In this document: positions 21,975-33,109 of the stretch, in pieces
How the letters are laid out: the number at the start of each line of letters is the position of its first letter
How positions within the stretch are numbered: the stretch's first letter is position 1
Assembly: GCA_905147135.1 (NCBI GenBank)
Contig: LR990058.1
Span: 14,793,349 to 14,857,348, forward strand
Length of the DNA: 64,000 nt
Direction: 5' to 3'
Source: Blastobasis lacticolella
Lineage: Eukaryota; Arthropoda; Insecta; Lepidoptera; Blastobasidae
The notes under the pieces: generated by a model
What the model was told of the DNA's origin: nothing
What the model saw: only the letters and a program-made list of their open reading frames with translations
Database searches by the model: none
Position numbers and translations under genes: made by a program

Positions 21975-22160
21975 CAGACATTAGCGTATCTAGGGCTATT
22001 TTCCAGGGGCCTGGCCCCTGAGGTGGCCGATGAAGCCAAGTAGATCGATAATGTACAGTCAGGGAACACGAATCAGCCCGATTAAATAGGCACATCCTGG
22101 GGTGGGCACCAGACCATTCTGGGGTGGGCACGGCCCACCCGGGCCCCCCTCTTCCCACGC
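21975..22160. repeat. GC-rich hAT-like remnant
   Basis: The left end 'gcgtatctagggctattttc' and the right end (reverse complement 'ataggcgtgggaagaggggg') resemble the ends of degenerate hAT-type elements, with G/C-rich subterminal sequence. Boundaries and class are tentative. Confidence 0.3.
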
Positions 22161-22164
22161 CTAT

Positions 22165-22240
22165 GCATACAGATACATAGATACATGCATATATACATAT
22201 TAACAGACGGCGGGAAGCGACTTTGTTTTATAGAAAATGG
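22165..22240 (+). repeat. Dispersed repeat end (ggcgggaagcgac family)
   Basis: 'acatagatacatgcatatat' through 'cagacggcgggaagcgactt'. Same family as the copies near 44460 and 51010. Confidence 0.5.
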
Positions 22241-22554
22241 TATAGAAGCTCTGCCTCTTTACAACATTTGCACCAACGTATGCACTCATTAGAATGCACC
22301 CACGCGGAAAAGCGCTTCCTCATTACATCAGTAGTTGAAACTTGAGACACAGTCTCGCTACAATCAGAGGCTTTATTTTTAGCGCCGTGAATGTGGAAGC
22401 TTCACCTCTCTCGAGGGGGTGTAAATGTCAAGTGTGCGGAAGCTTGGGCCGTTCGCGCGCGGGTAAATACTGGTTTCATCCGGTTTGAGGACCAGTTCTT
22501 TGTGGAGTATAAGTTTCTAGGAAGGGTTCGAGTTTTGTGTGAGATTTGTTTTTT

Positions 22555-22745
22555 TTTAATTGTCAATAGGCTTGCATTTGATGAGGTCACTCACCTTATG
22601 GAAAGCGACGATGAGGTCGAAGATATAGCATGCGTGCCTAGAAGATACCTATTTAGTCTTGACTTGAAGACCCCAATGTTATACTTATCAGGGAATAATG
22701 ACTCAGGCAGAGAATTCCAGTCCTTGTACCTCAATAATACGTGCT
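22555..22745 (-). repeat. LINE 3' ORF tail (WNSLPESLFPD type)
   Basis: The - strand translates WNSLPESLFPDKYN and FKSRLNRYLLG, then Ser-rich to a stop: the C-terminal end of a non-LTR retrotransposon ORF. The + strand frame at 22391-22789 is its shadow. Confidence 0.6.
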
Positions 22746-22789
22746 TGTGCTTCATGGAAAACGCTTTAAGTATAAAATTTGATTATTGA

Positions 22790-24056
22790 CTGTACGGAGT
22801 CTAAATGAAGTCTAAAACGCAGGTTAGCAGTTTCGTCGGCCCAAAGATGGGAACAATACATTATAAACGACATAATAAACGACAATAAATTAATAAATTG
22901 TGTAAGAAACACCAAGAAATAGGTTTTTAAAAGTACTTAATGAAAAATAAAAAATAAGATATTGTAATTTTTTTTAAATACTGTTTGTTTTTCTACTCCG
23001 ATCTTAATATACTATATTTCTTGTAAAAAAAGTTAGTAACCCTAGTTCTACCCGTATGGAGACAATCTTAAACACTGAATTATAGCACCTCCATTAAATA
23101 TCCATGACACAGATAAGAGCTGTAAAAGCGGCCTTCAAATAATCCTTCTTTATATATTCCCTCAAAAAATAGCACCGTCTATTTTCGTGGACGAGACTCC
23201 GGCTGAGCTGAATCAAAGTCATTTACCAGACGCGCGCTGAATATTGAAGTGAGCACAACTGAAATGAGGTCTGTACTGATGAATTATTGAGCTGTACTAA
23301 CGAAAATAAAAGGCGGGCTTTCCCCACGCCACTTGGGACCCTATTTTTGGACCGCTCACCTTGAGACGAACGGTTCAATTTTGTATTTCGGCATAAAACA
23401 TTTGACGACCTGTGGCCCTAGCACAAGTGCGTCCGCGACAAAGCTCGCGCCGCGAGAGAGCGTATGTCCCTTTCTCTCAATACTAAGACGAAAGAGATAG
23501 CAATACCTTTGTCGTGCTTTTTCTCGCTTATCGCGCGCGAGAGCTTCTTGTGGTAGGCCTACAGTGGCGTTTAAAGGTGCATTTAAACTAAGTTAAGGTT
23601 CGCTTCAGATCATCGCGATAGTGACGCCCGCGCGCCCGGCCCAGGCGACTATCGCTCTGCGTCACTAGTGACTATCATATATCATATATAAAAAAAATAT
23701 GGATATACCAACATAAAAGAACAATATAACACAAAACACGATTGCTGGAAGTAACATCACCCATTCGTGTAGGTATACCCGTTCATCCCTCCCCATCACA
23801 GCATTATTTTTAAAAATATCAATTTGTCGTTTATCTCGAGGGTCAATGTCGCAATGACCTTTGCATAAACAGCCGAACAAGAATAAAAATAGCCGCTTTT
23901 TAAAAAGGCCATCAGAGCATCAGAGCATCATGCCAGGGGTTGTCTTCGGATGCGACCCGGTTTTGCACACAATTGACTTTAGACTAGACTTTTTTCAGGT
24001 CAGCAACAATATCTCTTATCACTTACTAATAACTATCACTTAAATACTTCATCTTG
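22790..24056. other. No gene recognised; one imperfect inverted repeat
   Basis: AT-rich, except for 23410-23640, which is GC-richer. 'ggccctagcacaag' near 23413 and 'cttgtggtaggcc' near 23556 form the ends of a possible foldback element with CGCG-rich arms. Confidence 0.35.
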
Positions 24057-24300
24057 CCGTTAATGTTCAGGGTACTCTCGCGCACGAGGGCCCGGGGTCC
24101 GCCTTGACCATGATTCAGGATTTAGCAAATCAGATAATTACAGTGGAGGGACTGCCTGACCTCCGTGACCCTGCTACCAGGGGAACCTGACCAGATTGGA
24201 TAATGGTTACACATTCACTCGCCTGAATGTGCAGGTTTCATCACGATGTTTTCCCTTACGGTAAGAGCAGCGTACATAACTCAGAAAAGAGTCTTTGGTA
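24057..24300 (-). repeat. SINE-A copy lacking most of the head
   Basis: 'gtactctcgcgcacgagggc', 'gtccgccttgaccatgattc', 'taccaggggaacctgaccag' and 'catcacgatgttttccctta'. Confidence 0.8.
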
Positions 24301-24474
24301 CTACATCGCATCACTTTAACACTATATCGCAATATCTTTCTTACAAGACATATCAAAGAACATAGGTAATATATCAGGGAAAATCTACAAGACGATCCTT
24401 AGGCTGCTGAGATCTGAATATTGGGCAACTTTGACGATGGATGAAAGGCGACAGCATGCGACGTAAATGAGAAA

Positions 24475-24605
24475 GTTCACAGGAGCGTTTCCCGAGCGCG
24501 TTCCATACAAACGTAGGTTGATCATATTTTCAATAGTACGCTATCAAAGCCTATGAAATTTTGTAGACGTCATCTAAAAACCAAAATCTATGCTTGTAGT
24601 TTGAA
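24475..24605. repeat. Unnamed repeat; inverted relative at 53758-53885
   Basis: 'acgctatcaaagcctatgaa', 'tgtagacgtcat' and 'aaatctatgcttgtag' appear reverse-complemented in the same order at 53758-53885. Likely a MITE family without recognised ends. Confidence 0.5.
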
Positions 24606-25137
24606 ACGATACATTTTAACGAAAATCTGAGAGAGTAACACGAAATTAAAGATTTCCATACAAATTTTCAATCCTATGCGCTGGAGCGCCCTTGCGGGAC
24701 TCTAGCCTTAAGATGGGTGAATGGAGTGACGAGAATGAATAAATGAAAATGGGGATAGTTAAAGTCAACCGAAATTGGCCGCATGCAACACGCAATACGA
24801 ACGCTGACTAAACGAAAACATAATAAATCCACGCAGTCTTTACTACAGGTATTAAAACTAATAATGAAGCAAAAGCCTTTATAGTCACACCACACCTAAA
24901 ACACACCTAAGGCCTCCATAAGTTATTATTGTAACAGAATATAGTTATAAATATCTATATTCTGTGACAATAAGTAGGCGTACAACGTTAACGGCGTCAA
25001 TGTATAAGTAGATGTTAATGTGGAAGAAGCGAAAGAGGTGCGTTAGGATATAACGAAAAAAGACCCAAAGTAAGCCTTAGGGCTAGGTGGCGCTGTGTAA
25101 ATTGTCCAAGAAACATATTTATTATTAATGAACTAAT
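24606..25137. other. No gene recognised
   Basis: Contains 'aatatagttataaatatcta' facing 'tagatatttataactatatt'-like sequence at 24930-24970 (small palindrome) and a SINE-B tail scrap at 25078-25112. Confidence 0.35.
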
Positions 25138-25512
25138 AGATAAAAATAATAATCATCTTGGCGTTAAAGTCCCGGTTGTACTCTCGCCCACGAGGGCCCG
25201 GGGTCCGCCTTGATCTAGGTCCAGGATTTGGCAGGTCAGGTAATTACAGTGGAGCGATTGCCATCTGACCTCCATGACCCTGCTACCAGGGGAACCTGAT
25301 CAGATTGGATCGTGGTTACACATCTGAATGTGCAGGTTTCATCACGATGTTTTCCCTCACCGTAAGAGCATCGGATAGTAATACTAACTTACTATTCAAC
25401 TAATGTACGTAACTCAGAAAACAGTCATTGGTAGATGGCTGGAGCGGGATTCGAACCCGGGACCTCTGGCTTACGAGTCGTATACTCTAACCGCTCGGCC
25501 ACCGACGCTCCA
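25138..25512 (-). repeat. SINE-A, full length with intact tRNA-like head
   Basis: The head (reverse complement) carries the B-box 'gggattcgaacccgggacct' and the A-box side 'aaccgctcggccaccgacgc'. The body has 'gcgttaaagtcccggttgta' and 'taccaggggaacctgatcag'. It is the best - strand copy. Confidence 0.85.
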
Positions 25513-25979
25513 TTAATGAACTAATAAATAAATAAATATTAATTGTTTCAAATGTATAAATGTGGAAAAGGCAAAAGTGGTATCAGGATCGTAACTTGTG
25601 ACACTCAACCAACAGTAAGCACCCTTACGAGATACGGGCATAAGTGTGTATAAATAGGTATTTGTATGTATAATATAGCGCTTTACATTACCTCCAATAA
25701 ATAAAACGTTGACATAAACGTGTTCCCGGTGTCTCGTAATCGACGCAGCAGACGCGATGGAAATAATGCGAAACAAACGTAAATAACGGCATTAAATATT
25801 TACGCGTCGGTCGTAAAACAAACATTATATACATCGCGGAGATAAACGTTTGGGTTTGGGCTGTATTGAATACGTGAGGCGTGACTGGCGTAGCCCGCAG
25901 GCGCTGGGTCGAGTTGGGGAGCGTGAGAGTTTAAGGGACTGTTTCACATCAACATCATTGTCATTAATTTATTTTTTTC

Positions 25980-26220
25980 CATTTTTTATGTGACAAACAG
26001 GCATGGGGGCCACACCAGATGGAAAGTGGTCACCGCCGCCAATGGATATCAGCAACACCAGGGGCGCAATCAATGCATTGCCCGCCACTAAGGAGATCTT
26101 TAATATATTCTTGAAAGATCCTATGTCATAGTCCAATGGAAACATTTTGGCTCATTCCACATCCAAATCGTACGAGTGTGAAACGTTCTTTCGAATCTTC
26201 GCGTGGACACTATTATAACG
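25980..26220 (-). repeat. LINE tail (FKRYIRSLFRGG family), reverse orientation
   Basis: 'gacaaacaggcatgggggcc', 'cagatggaaagtggtcaccg' and 'atatcagcaacaccaggggc', the complement of the ORF end seen open at 28563-28880. Confidence 0.65.
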
Positions 26221-26229
26221 TTAAATTCA

Positions 26230-26640
26230 AGTTGTGCTCTTGCGCGGCACGCGAGGACCCAGGGTTCGATTTCCTACTCCTCTTGGTGAGAGTTTATTTA
26301 CACGTATGCCTTTTTTAACGACTTCTCGCAATCGATTTGTTGGCACGCATGTCATTCTTGACGGCGTCAAGCCATCGCTTCTTGGGCCGGCTTTTCCTTC
26401 CAGTGCCTGGCAGGGGTGGCATGGCCAAACTTTTAGGTCCAACGTAATTTGCCGGTCTTCGCAAGACGTAGCCATATAACAGGCGGCACTTTGGCCGCTT
26501 ATCTGCGATGTCACATACGCCAAGGGTGCCACGAATGTGGGCGTTTCGGACGCGTATTTTTTTGCGTCTTCCACACATCCACCGCTACATCTTCATTTGC
26601 GTGCGCGCAGCTCCTGCTTGTGTCGCTCTAGTAGAGGCCA
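26230..26640 (-). repeat. RTE-type LINE ORF C-terminal fragment
   Basis: The - strand reads YGYVLRRPANYVG and KSRPKKRWLDAVKNDMRAN, the diagnostic end of RTE/BovB-like reverse-transcriptase ORFs (normally 'GHVLRR ... GRPKKRWLD'). It is truncated at its 5' side. Confidence 0.7.
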
Positions 26641-26899
26641 TGTCTCGCTGCCGTATGGGACTGGATATACTAAGGCCTTGTTTCACAACCTACTGGTACA
26701 AAAATACCGTCTCGGGGTCAAAAATGTTCGTCTAGTCCCCGGGTCCCCAGCAGAAGATAAGATAATTTGGTGATAAGTTTCAGATATCTTACTTGACAGA
26801 TATCTGTGATGCCGCCACCCTCTTTTAGTACAGGACGAAAGACACGACATCACATTATCTGTCATTACTCGTTAGATAGCGTGATAATTTATAGCTTAT

Positions 26900-27000
26900 T
26901 AATGTTTTTAGTAACTGACATTATATTTCTATTGACATTCTAATTATCATTGACATTATTTACTATTGACATTTTAATTAATAATGACATTGAACGGGTA
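26900..27000. repeat. AT-rich imperfect tandem repeat (TTGACATT)
   Basis: TTGACATT or close variants recur about every 17-25 bp across this segment, with AT spacers. Confidence 0.5.
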
Positions 27001-28190
27001 ATACTTAAATGTTATAATGATTATTTATGATACTCAAAATAAATAATTTATAATCTTGAATGTATTATGTATTAATTTATTTAATTCATTTGACTTTTTC
27101 TTCGTCCTTGCTTTATTATTTACATATTATTTGGGGTCAGCACTCCTTGTACATTTTCGCCACAAGGCTCTATTTTCGGTCATATCCGTATCAATATTTC
27201 CCGCTCGCATGTCATTCCGTAAAGTCAATATCCAAGTTGTAAACATTTAATTCATTTGACATTAATTAAATTCAAAATTTAAAAAATCTGCTTCTCTGAT
27301 TTTGTATGCCGAAGGCAGGTTACACTAAAACTGTGACAACTGCATAACCTGTGTACCACAAATAAATACATTATTATGATTATGAATTTATTTTATTATT
27401 ATTATTATTATAATTTATCAGTAGATGAAGCAGACCCTAAAGGCCTAAACCTAAGTAAATTTATGCCAATGCTTTATTAAAAGGTATTAGGTTCACCCTT
27501 TTACTCATCATCATCATTGTCATCGTCCTATCCGGATCTCAGGTGTGGTCGGCTCGTCACAACATGTTATGTCATGCCTAACCCCAACAGCTTCGCCCTT
27601 TCCTCCGCTAAAAGGCATTTATGTTTGCTTAGTTTTCTGCACCACATGCTACATTTTAATTTGCTTTGTTTCTACTTGTTGAAACTTGAGCATCGACACG
27701 TTTCGGCTACAATCAACAAGTCTCCACCGATCGATCGGCCAATCAGTTAGTGACAGCGCACCGTCCATTGTCCGCCTATCGCAAACAAGTCGCACAACAG
27801 CTGTACAACGCACCGCAATGTAACGCATTTGCTTTGCAAACAATACCGAACTGGTCACCAGGCCGGCCTGCCGCCTTCTGTAAACACTGAGTTTGCATTA
27901 CACTGAGTGATAGGTCTCCGATAGCTGGTGTTTGTTAGTGGTCTATGTACCAGCATATCGACGCACCCAACACCAGTATAAGATGAGCTAGAGTCTCTAT
28001 AAATGCGCAAGGCGATGTTAGCGCTTTTTATACTGGTTTTTTCTAGGTCGATTTGCTATCTGTTCGCTTGTTTGGTGAGCGATAGGTGGCTTGATGTTTT
28101 TGTTGATTCTTCTATTTGAATGATTCCGACAACGGCTATATTGATGCTTTCGAACGGTAGTAAGCAACTGTGCTCCGTGCATCTACGTGG
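27001..28190. other. No gene recognised
   Basis: An (ATT)n microsatellite lies at about 27393-27412. 'accagtata' near 27973 and 'tatactggt' near 28030 are inverted around a 50-bp centre. Open frames here have no family features. Confidence 0.35.
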
Positions 28191-28194
28191 TCAT

Positions 28195-28345
28195 TGATTG
28201 CAATCCCGTAAAACGGGATCCCGTTTTCCCGCCGGACCCCGCTCCACGTATTGACTTGCGGGATCCCGCACCTCCAAAATGAGGATCCGCGGATCCCGTA
28301 AGTAAAAAATTGGCGCTAAATCTTCCACGTCAGAGCGGGAGTTCC
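28195..28345. repeat. GGATCCCG-rich segment
   Basis: 'gggatccc' and related words recur at least four times ('aaacgggatcccgttttccc', 'cttgcgggatcccgcacctc', 'ccgcggatcccgtaa'). GC content is well above the surroundings. Confidence 0.45.
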
Positions 28346-28558
28346 GCGAGGACATTACCTGACGCTCGCCTATGAATATATCCTGACGGTCCAACCTACT
28401 AGCGTAGAAGCCGAGAGAGCTTTTCAGCCTTAGGATATATTTGCAGTTCACTAAGAAGCAGGCTAAGAGACGATACTATAAACGCCATTTGCTTCTTAAG
28501 AGCGTATTTTCAAAGTTATCACCTTAGGTTTAGTTTAGTCAGTCATAGTTGGCTCCCT

Positions 28559-28935
28559 GTGTGTGTTCTATCGGCTGTACAATGGGGAGTGTTCCGAGGA
28601 ACTTTTCGATCTGGTGCCCACAGCACAATTCCGCCATCGCACCACCCGCCGTGGGCTGGGTACTCATCCCCACTACGTAGACCCTCTGTTGGTCACCACG
28701 CGAAGGTTCGAAAGAACGTTTCTCGCTCGTACGATTCGGATGTGGAATGAGCTCCCAGCCACAGTGTTTCCTTTAGACTATGACATGGGATCGTTCAAGA
28801 GGTATATTAGAAGTCTCTTTAGAGGCGGGCAACGCATTGGTGACTCCCCTGGTGTTGCTGATGTCCATAGGCGGCGGTGACCACTTTCCATCAGGTGGCC
28901 CGCTTGCCTGTTTGTCTGCTGAGTAACATAAAAAA
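28559..28935 (+). repeat. LINE 3' end with open ORF tail
   Basis: The longest example of its family: an open frame (28563-28880) with GECSEELFDLVP, FRHRTTRRGLGTHP, TIRMWNELPATVFPL and FKRYIRSLFRGG, then a short 3' end and A-tract (28928-28939). This is the C-terminal end of a Jockey/CR1-group-like reverse-transcriptase protein, 5'-truncated. Confidence 0.75.
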
Positions 28936-29271
28936 AAAAGTTTGCATAAAACTGTTAGAAGTAAGCAATTTATACGTTGTATGCCAAAGGAAGCATTTAA
29001 ACATTAGTCATACTCTAATCGTACATTAGGTATGAATCGTACTTTCTTAGGTAAGCGTTTCCGATTGACAGGCAATTTATCTGATTGATTGGTCTGATAA
29101 GTCTTGATAACTTGTACTTGATTATTTTTAATTGGGATTTGTTATTTGTTTAATTATGATCGTTAAATAATATAGGTATAATTACATCATTAGGCCTGCT
29201 GCAAGAGATTTCTTTCTAGAGATAAGCAGTGCCTGTTGTGTCTTATACTTCTGTAACATAACTCGTCTAGT

Positions 29272-29506
29272 CTAAAATGACGCGCCCCACTACTTAGTTA
29301 GTTGATTTCGATGTGTGAGTGCAAATATTGATAACGACACTTCATCTGTGTGGGAGCCAATGAACGACGCGTGCTCTTGCGTTTGAATCTTACCGGCAAC
29401 TGAATGACCAATTACAACGGCATTTGTATATGTATTGCGTCCATATTTTAAACTTGCTTGTGTGCGTTAATGCGATAGTGGGGCGCGTCATTTTAGATTA
29501 GACGAG
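29272..29506. mobile_element. 235-bp MITE with 31-bp inverted repeats
   Basis: CTCGTCTAGTCTAAAATGAC... at 29272 is inverted at 29506 with a single mismatch over 31 bp (G/A at position 9), including 'gacgcgccccacta'. The target duplication is not evident. No ORF. Confidence 0.7.
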
Positions 29507-30022
29507 CTCTACCTATGTTTTATCTTGTTAAAAATAAATTTTTATGCGTTTCCAGCCCCAAAAATTAACACAAAAAATGGGAAGGAGAGACCACAATGTT
29601 CCGGTCATGCTACGGTCCTGACAAACATACGAAATAAAATCATTTTTTCCACCTAAATGCGAAAAAGGTTTCCGGTTACAGCCTCACGGAACATATTCGG
29701 CAAATAGACAGAAATATATGTGACAAAATGTTACCTTTTATCGGGTTCTGCTGTGTTGTACGTGAAAGGTATAGTTTACAATCTAATAGAAAGGTATAAC
29801 TATACGATCATTCGCTAACACACCCTAGTATCGAGAGAGGTGTAATAGTCAATCAATAATAACTGCGACTTCTTACGTAAAAAAAGCATGAGGTCTCAAT
29901 CTCGTCTATTTGTAAGGCTAGCTCAGTTTATCGAATTACTAGACGGCGAAAGCTTTAAAATAAAGTCTCTAACCTACATCTTGTAATGTATAAAACAAAA
30001 AAGTATTTGCATTTGACGTTTG
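29507..30022. other. No feature recognised
   Basis: AT-rich sequence without gene signals on either strand. Confidence 0.35.
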
Positions 30023-30275
30023 ACGACCTGAGTGGTTCAATGGTCAACATGCCGGTCTGCCACGCAAGAGGTCCCGGGTTCGATTCCCGGCCGGGCAGAA
30101 ATTTAAATGATGAATTTTAATTTCTGTTACGGGTCTGGGTGTTCTATGTATAATAAGTATGTATTTAAAAGTATTTAAGTAGTATATCAGTTATCTAGCA
30201 CCCATAGCACAAGCTTTGCTTAGTTTGGGGCTAGATGGCGCTGTGTGAATTTGTCCACGAATATTTATTTATTAT
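30023..30275 (+). repeat. SINE-B, best full-length copy
   Basis: The head 'gacctgagtggttcaatggt' and anticodon-arm region 'ggtctgccacgcaagagg' plus B-box 'gggttcgattcccggcc' closely follow a tRNA-Gly(GCC). Then come the unrelated body 'tctgttacgggtctgggtgt' and tail 'ggctagatggcgctgtgtga', ending in (TTA)n. Retained A- and B-boxes would support Pol III transcription. Confidence 0.88.
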
Positions 30276-30319
30276 TATTATTTCTTGAGTCACACTTGAC
30301 TGTCTAATCTTATAATCTT

Positions 30320-30545
30320 ACTAGTGAACCCGGCGCGAGTTCGTTCCCGTACACCTACTTGACTCCTACCTACCCATTTTTCTTGCTTGTAAACCTTTCT
30401 CTTGAATCACTCTATCTATTGTTGAAAACCGCATTAAAATCCGTTGCGTAGGTAGTTTAGAATATCTAAGCGTACTTAGATACATAGGGACAGGCGGCGA
30501 AGAGGACTTTGATTTGTTTTATACTATGTATAGGTAGGTTTTAGC
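30320..30545 (+). repeat. Dispersed repeat 'ctagtgaacccggcgcgag'
   Basis: Starts 'actagtgaacccggcgcgag', contains 'cttgaatcactctatctatt' and 'tccgttgcgtaggtagttta', and ends 'ttttatactatgtat'. The same family lies near 39370 (-), 40340 (+), 41965 (-), 44255 (+), 50855 (+) and 56400 (+). Confidence 0.7.
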
Positions 30546-30819
30546 TAATGAATGTCATAACTTCGAAAAAAAAGTTCAAGTGCTTGTAATTTTAAAATAA
30601 CCCTATAATTGAAGTCATTTTGTCGATGAAATAGTCCAAAGATCACGCTTCTTAAATTTGACGACTACTTCCCCGGACACCCTGTATAATAACGCGCATT
30701 ATAGTTATTATACGCACTATACCTATTAATAGTGATATCGCAATAAAGGAATAAATAAATAATTGCCTCGCGGGTCCTCTAGGGTATTACTACTACTATC
30801 TTTTGCAGGCACCGGCACA

Positions 30820-31110
30820 GGTGAATATGATGTGACTGCATATTCATCATCACAGCCCGTAACAGTCCACTACAGGACTTAGGGCCTCTCCCACGAAAGG
30901 GGAGGTTATTGCCATAATCTCCACGCTCGGCAGGCGGGTTGGAGATCGCAGTGTTTAAATATAAGAATGGAAAATGCTGCTGCCCATTTTCCAGACTACG
31001 GAGACTCTTGATCTTTCGTCTCGAAAACATTAGTCGCCTTGTACGACACCCATGAGTGTAAGGGGTTGGTGCTATTCTACTCTGCCGGACACCACACGGC
31101 CCACTGACTG
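30820..31110 (+). repeat. Dispersed repeat D, longest copy
   Basis: 'cagcccgtaacagtccacta', 'gcctctcccacgaaagggga', 'aggcgggttggagatcgcag' and 'tactctgccggacaccacac'. Confidence 0.65.
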
Positions 31111-31129
31111 CATATTGCATAGTATCAAT

Positions 31130-31345
31130 CAGTGATAGTATTTATCAGGCGGTAAGACTGTCAAGCCTGGGAAGTCCGCCTGGGTGAGTACCACCGCCTT
31201 ATTTGTTTCTGCCGCCAAGCAACAATTCTTGCGCTGTTGTGTTTCGGTTTGAAGGATAAAGGTAGCCAGCGCATTTATGATTACAGGAATGAGCCATTTT
31301 ATCTTACTTCTCACAGTGACAATGCACCTGCGGTTCTGCATTTTT
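31130..31345 (+). repeat. LINE 3' UTR remnant (gtaccaccgcc type)
   Basis: 'tgggtgagtaccaccgcctt' followed by 'tttctgccgccaagcaacaa' and 'tgtgtttcggtttgaagg' resembles the 3' region of an abundant Bombyx-type LINE. Diverged. Confidence 0.45.
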
Positions 31346-32570
31346 GGTGCCTGCAACCTAAAAGTATTAAATTATGTATTTAAGCGTAATATAAAAGAGT
31401 GTAATGTAAGCATCACTACGTTATTCCTGACTTCTGTTTTTGATCAGCATATAAGTTCTTTTTTCCTCTGGCAAATGTCAACTATAGCCCATAGATAAGG
31501 CCTCATCGGAAACACCTTTGTTGTCCCAGTTCTAAACTGATTGTATTGTTTCCAAGCTGAACTGGACTCGTTATACAGTTTATAGCGGCCTTTCTGTATT
31601 ATGTAATAGCAGAAGCCTCATCTTGTGAAGCAATGCCGTCTAGATTCTAGATTGCTATCAGCCTAGATGTGATTCGGGCCGAAGAATCTTGTTTAAAATT
31701 ATGACTTGAGTGTACGAGTACTTACTCAAGTACTCTCATATTAGGTATTATGAGTAGCCATTTTCGGAATGGTCGTCATGAAAGTAATTGTGTTGTGTTA
31801 TTGTCTTAATCGTGACTTTATCTGGTTTACCTTTGCCCTCAGCGTTCTCTTCTTGTTGTCTAGTAAAGAAATTTCAACATTTGAACACATTATTTTCACC
31901 CGCTGCATTCACAAATCAATACATCATCAATGTAATATTGGCAATGCTTACAAACAATACAATTTGCAGTAAACATGACTATTTAATATATACTTTCGGC
32001 ACTGCCGGCTATACAACATATTTACATTGATGTTAAGATTGTATTGGTCATGTGTTTTCCGGCAGAGCCAGCCCCTTACTAAAACGACTCTCACGTATGA
32101 GACGAAGTAATATGTCCTAGAGGCAGTCCAAACCGTCTACAATCTATAATAATGATAATAATCAGTTTATTTCGGGCTAAAAATATACAGATTTACATAA
32201 GTAATCTATGTGACCAGAAAATGGATAGCAGCCTAAATATACCTGTCTTGCCAAGTTTCGTTTGGTAGGTTAGCGTGGAGTAGACCTGTCTTTTCGTTCC
32301 GATCTAATGAGCTTAACAACTAGTTCAGGAACTGGATGAAGATATTGGTTGCACTCAAACTAACTGCTTTATATTTTATTATTTTAGAGCATTGTATTCA
32401 TTGGAGGACAACTACCCCCAAAAAACGTGATCCCCAAATTTTTGCGCTATGTTGTCATAATGTCCTAACAGCTGGAGCAGTAGCAAACCATCTGCAGTTA
32501 CAACAGGTGCAGTGCTGTAGTAGAATATAATTTCTTTCAGCTACGAACGAAAGGATATAGCCTTTTATTC
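31346..32570. other. No gene recognised
   Basis: AT-rich DNA; short open frames without motifs. Confidence 0.35.
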
Positions 32571-32604
32571 CCGGTCGTACCCATTGCGTTCCTAGTAACC
32601 TTCC

Positions 32605-32700
32605 TAGTGGGTACGCGAAGGTGTAGGGCACGTGTAAGGCACGTGTAGGGTAGGTGTAGGGAAGGTGTATGGCAGGTGTAGAGCAAGTGTTACGTAAACG
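32605..32700 (-). repeat. Short degenerate 11-bp minisatellite
   Basis: 'ggtgtagggcacgtgtaagg' and similar words repeat at about 11 bp. It is the reverse complement of the CCCTACACCTA unit expanded at 40412-40717. Confidence 0.6.
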
Positions 32701-33109
32701 ATGAATCATTTACGTTGTATTCTTTTCATCACGAAAGTGATTGCCATTCTTATTTGCCGAAACCCGAGCCCAACACAAATAATGCAGAGACATTAGTGTA
32801 TTGACACACGGAACGGGAGTCCGCCAACGGTTCTGTATCACGAACTCGTGACGATATAATGTCTGCATTGTTTGCCCGGATTTGAATGTTGGCTTTATTT
32901 CTGTATGGCGTGTGTGAGGCGCTCTTTGCACCATTTCAATGACATGAAACGAGGTAATTGGTTGTTTCAGCTCGTTTTCTGATACTTTATTCTTATGTCT
33001 TAGTAGGTAGGTTTATTTGGTTGGATGATAGTATAGTCGTACCATGGCATACTATGGTAGGATGCAGACTTTAGCGACAGAAAAAGGTTTAGACTACAAC
33101 TTTTTAACG

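Noticed and set aside
22391..22789. 132-codon + strand frame
   Set aside because: It is the antisense shadow of a LINE ORF tail (WNSLPESLFPD) read on the - strand.
25440..25512. Possible tRNA gene on the - strand
   Set aside because: It has A- and B-box-like sequence but continues into the SINE-A body, with several copies in the window. It is a SINE head, not a tRNA gene.
30023..30095. Possible tRNA-Gly gene
   Set aside because: The acceptor stem does not close and the SINE-B body follows directly.
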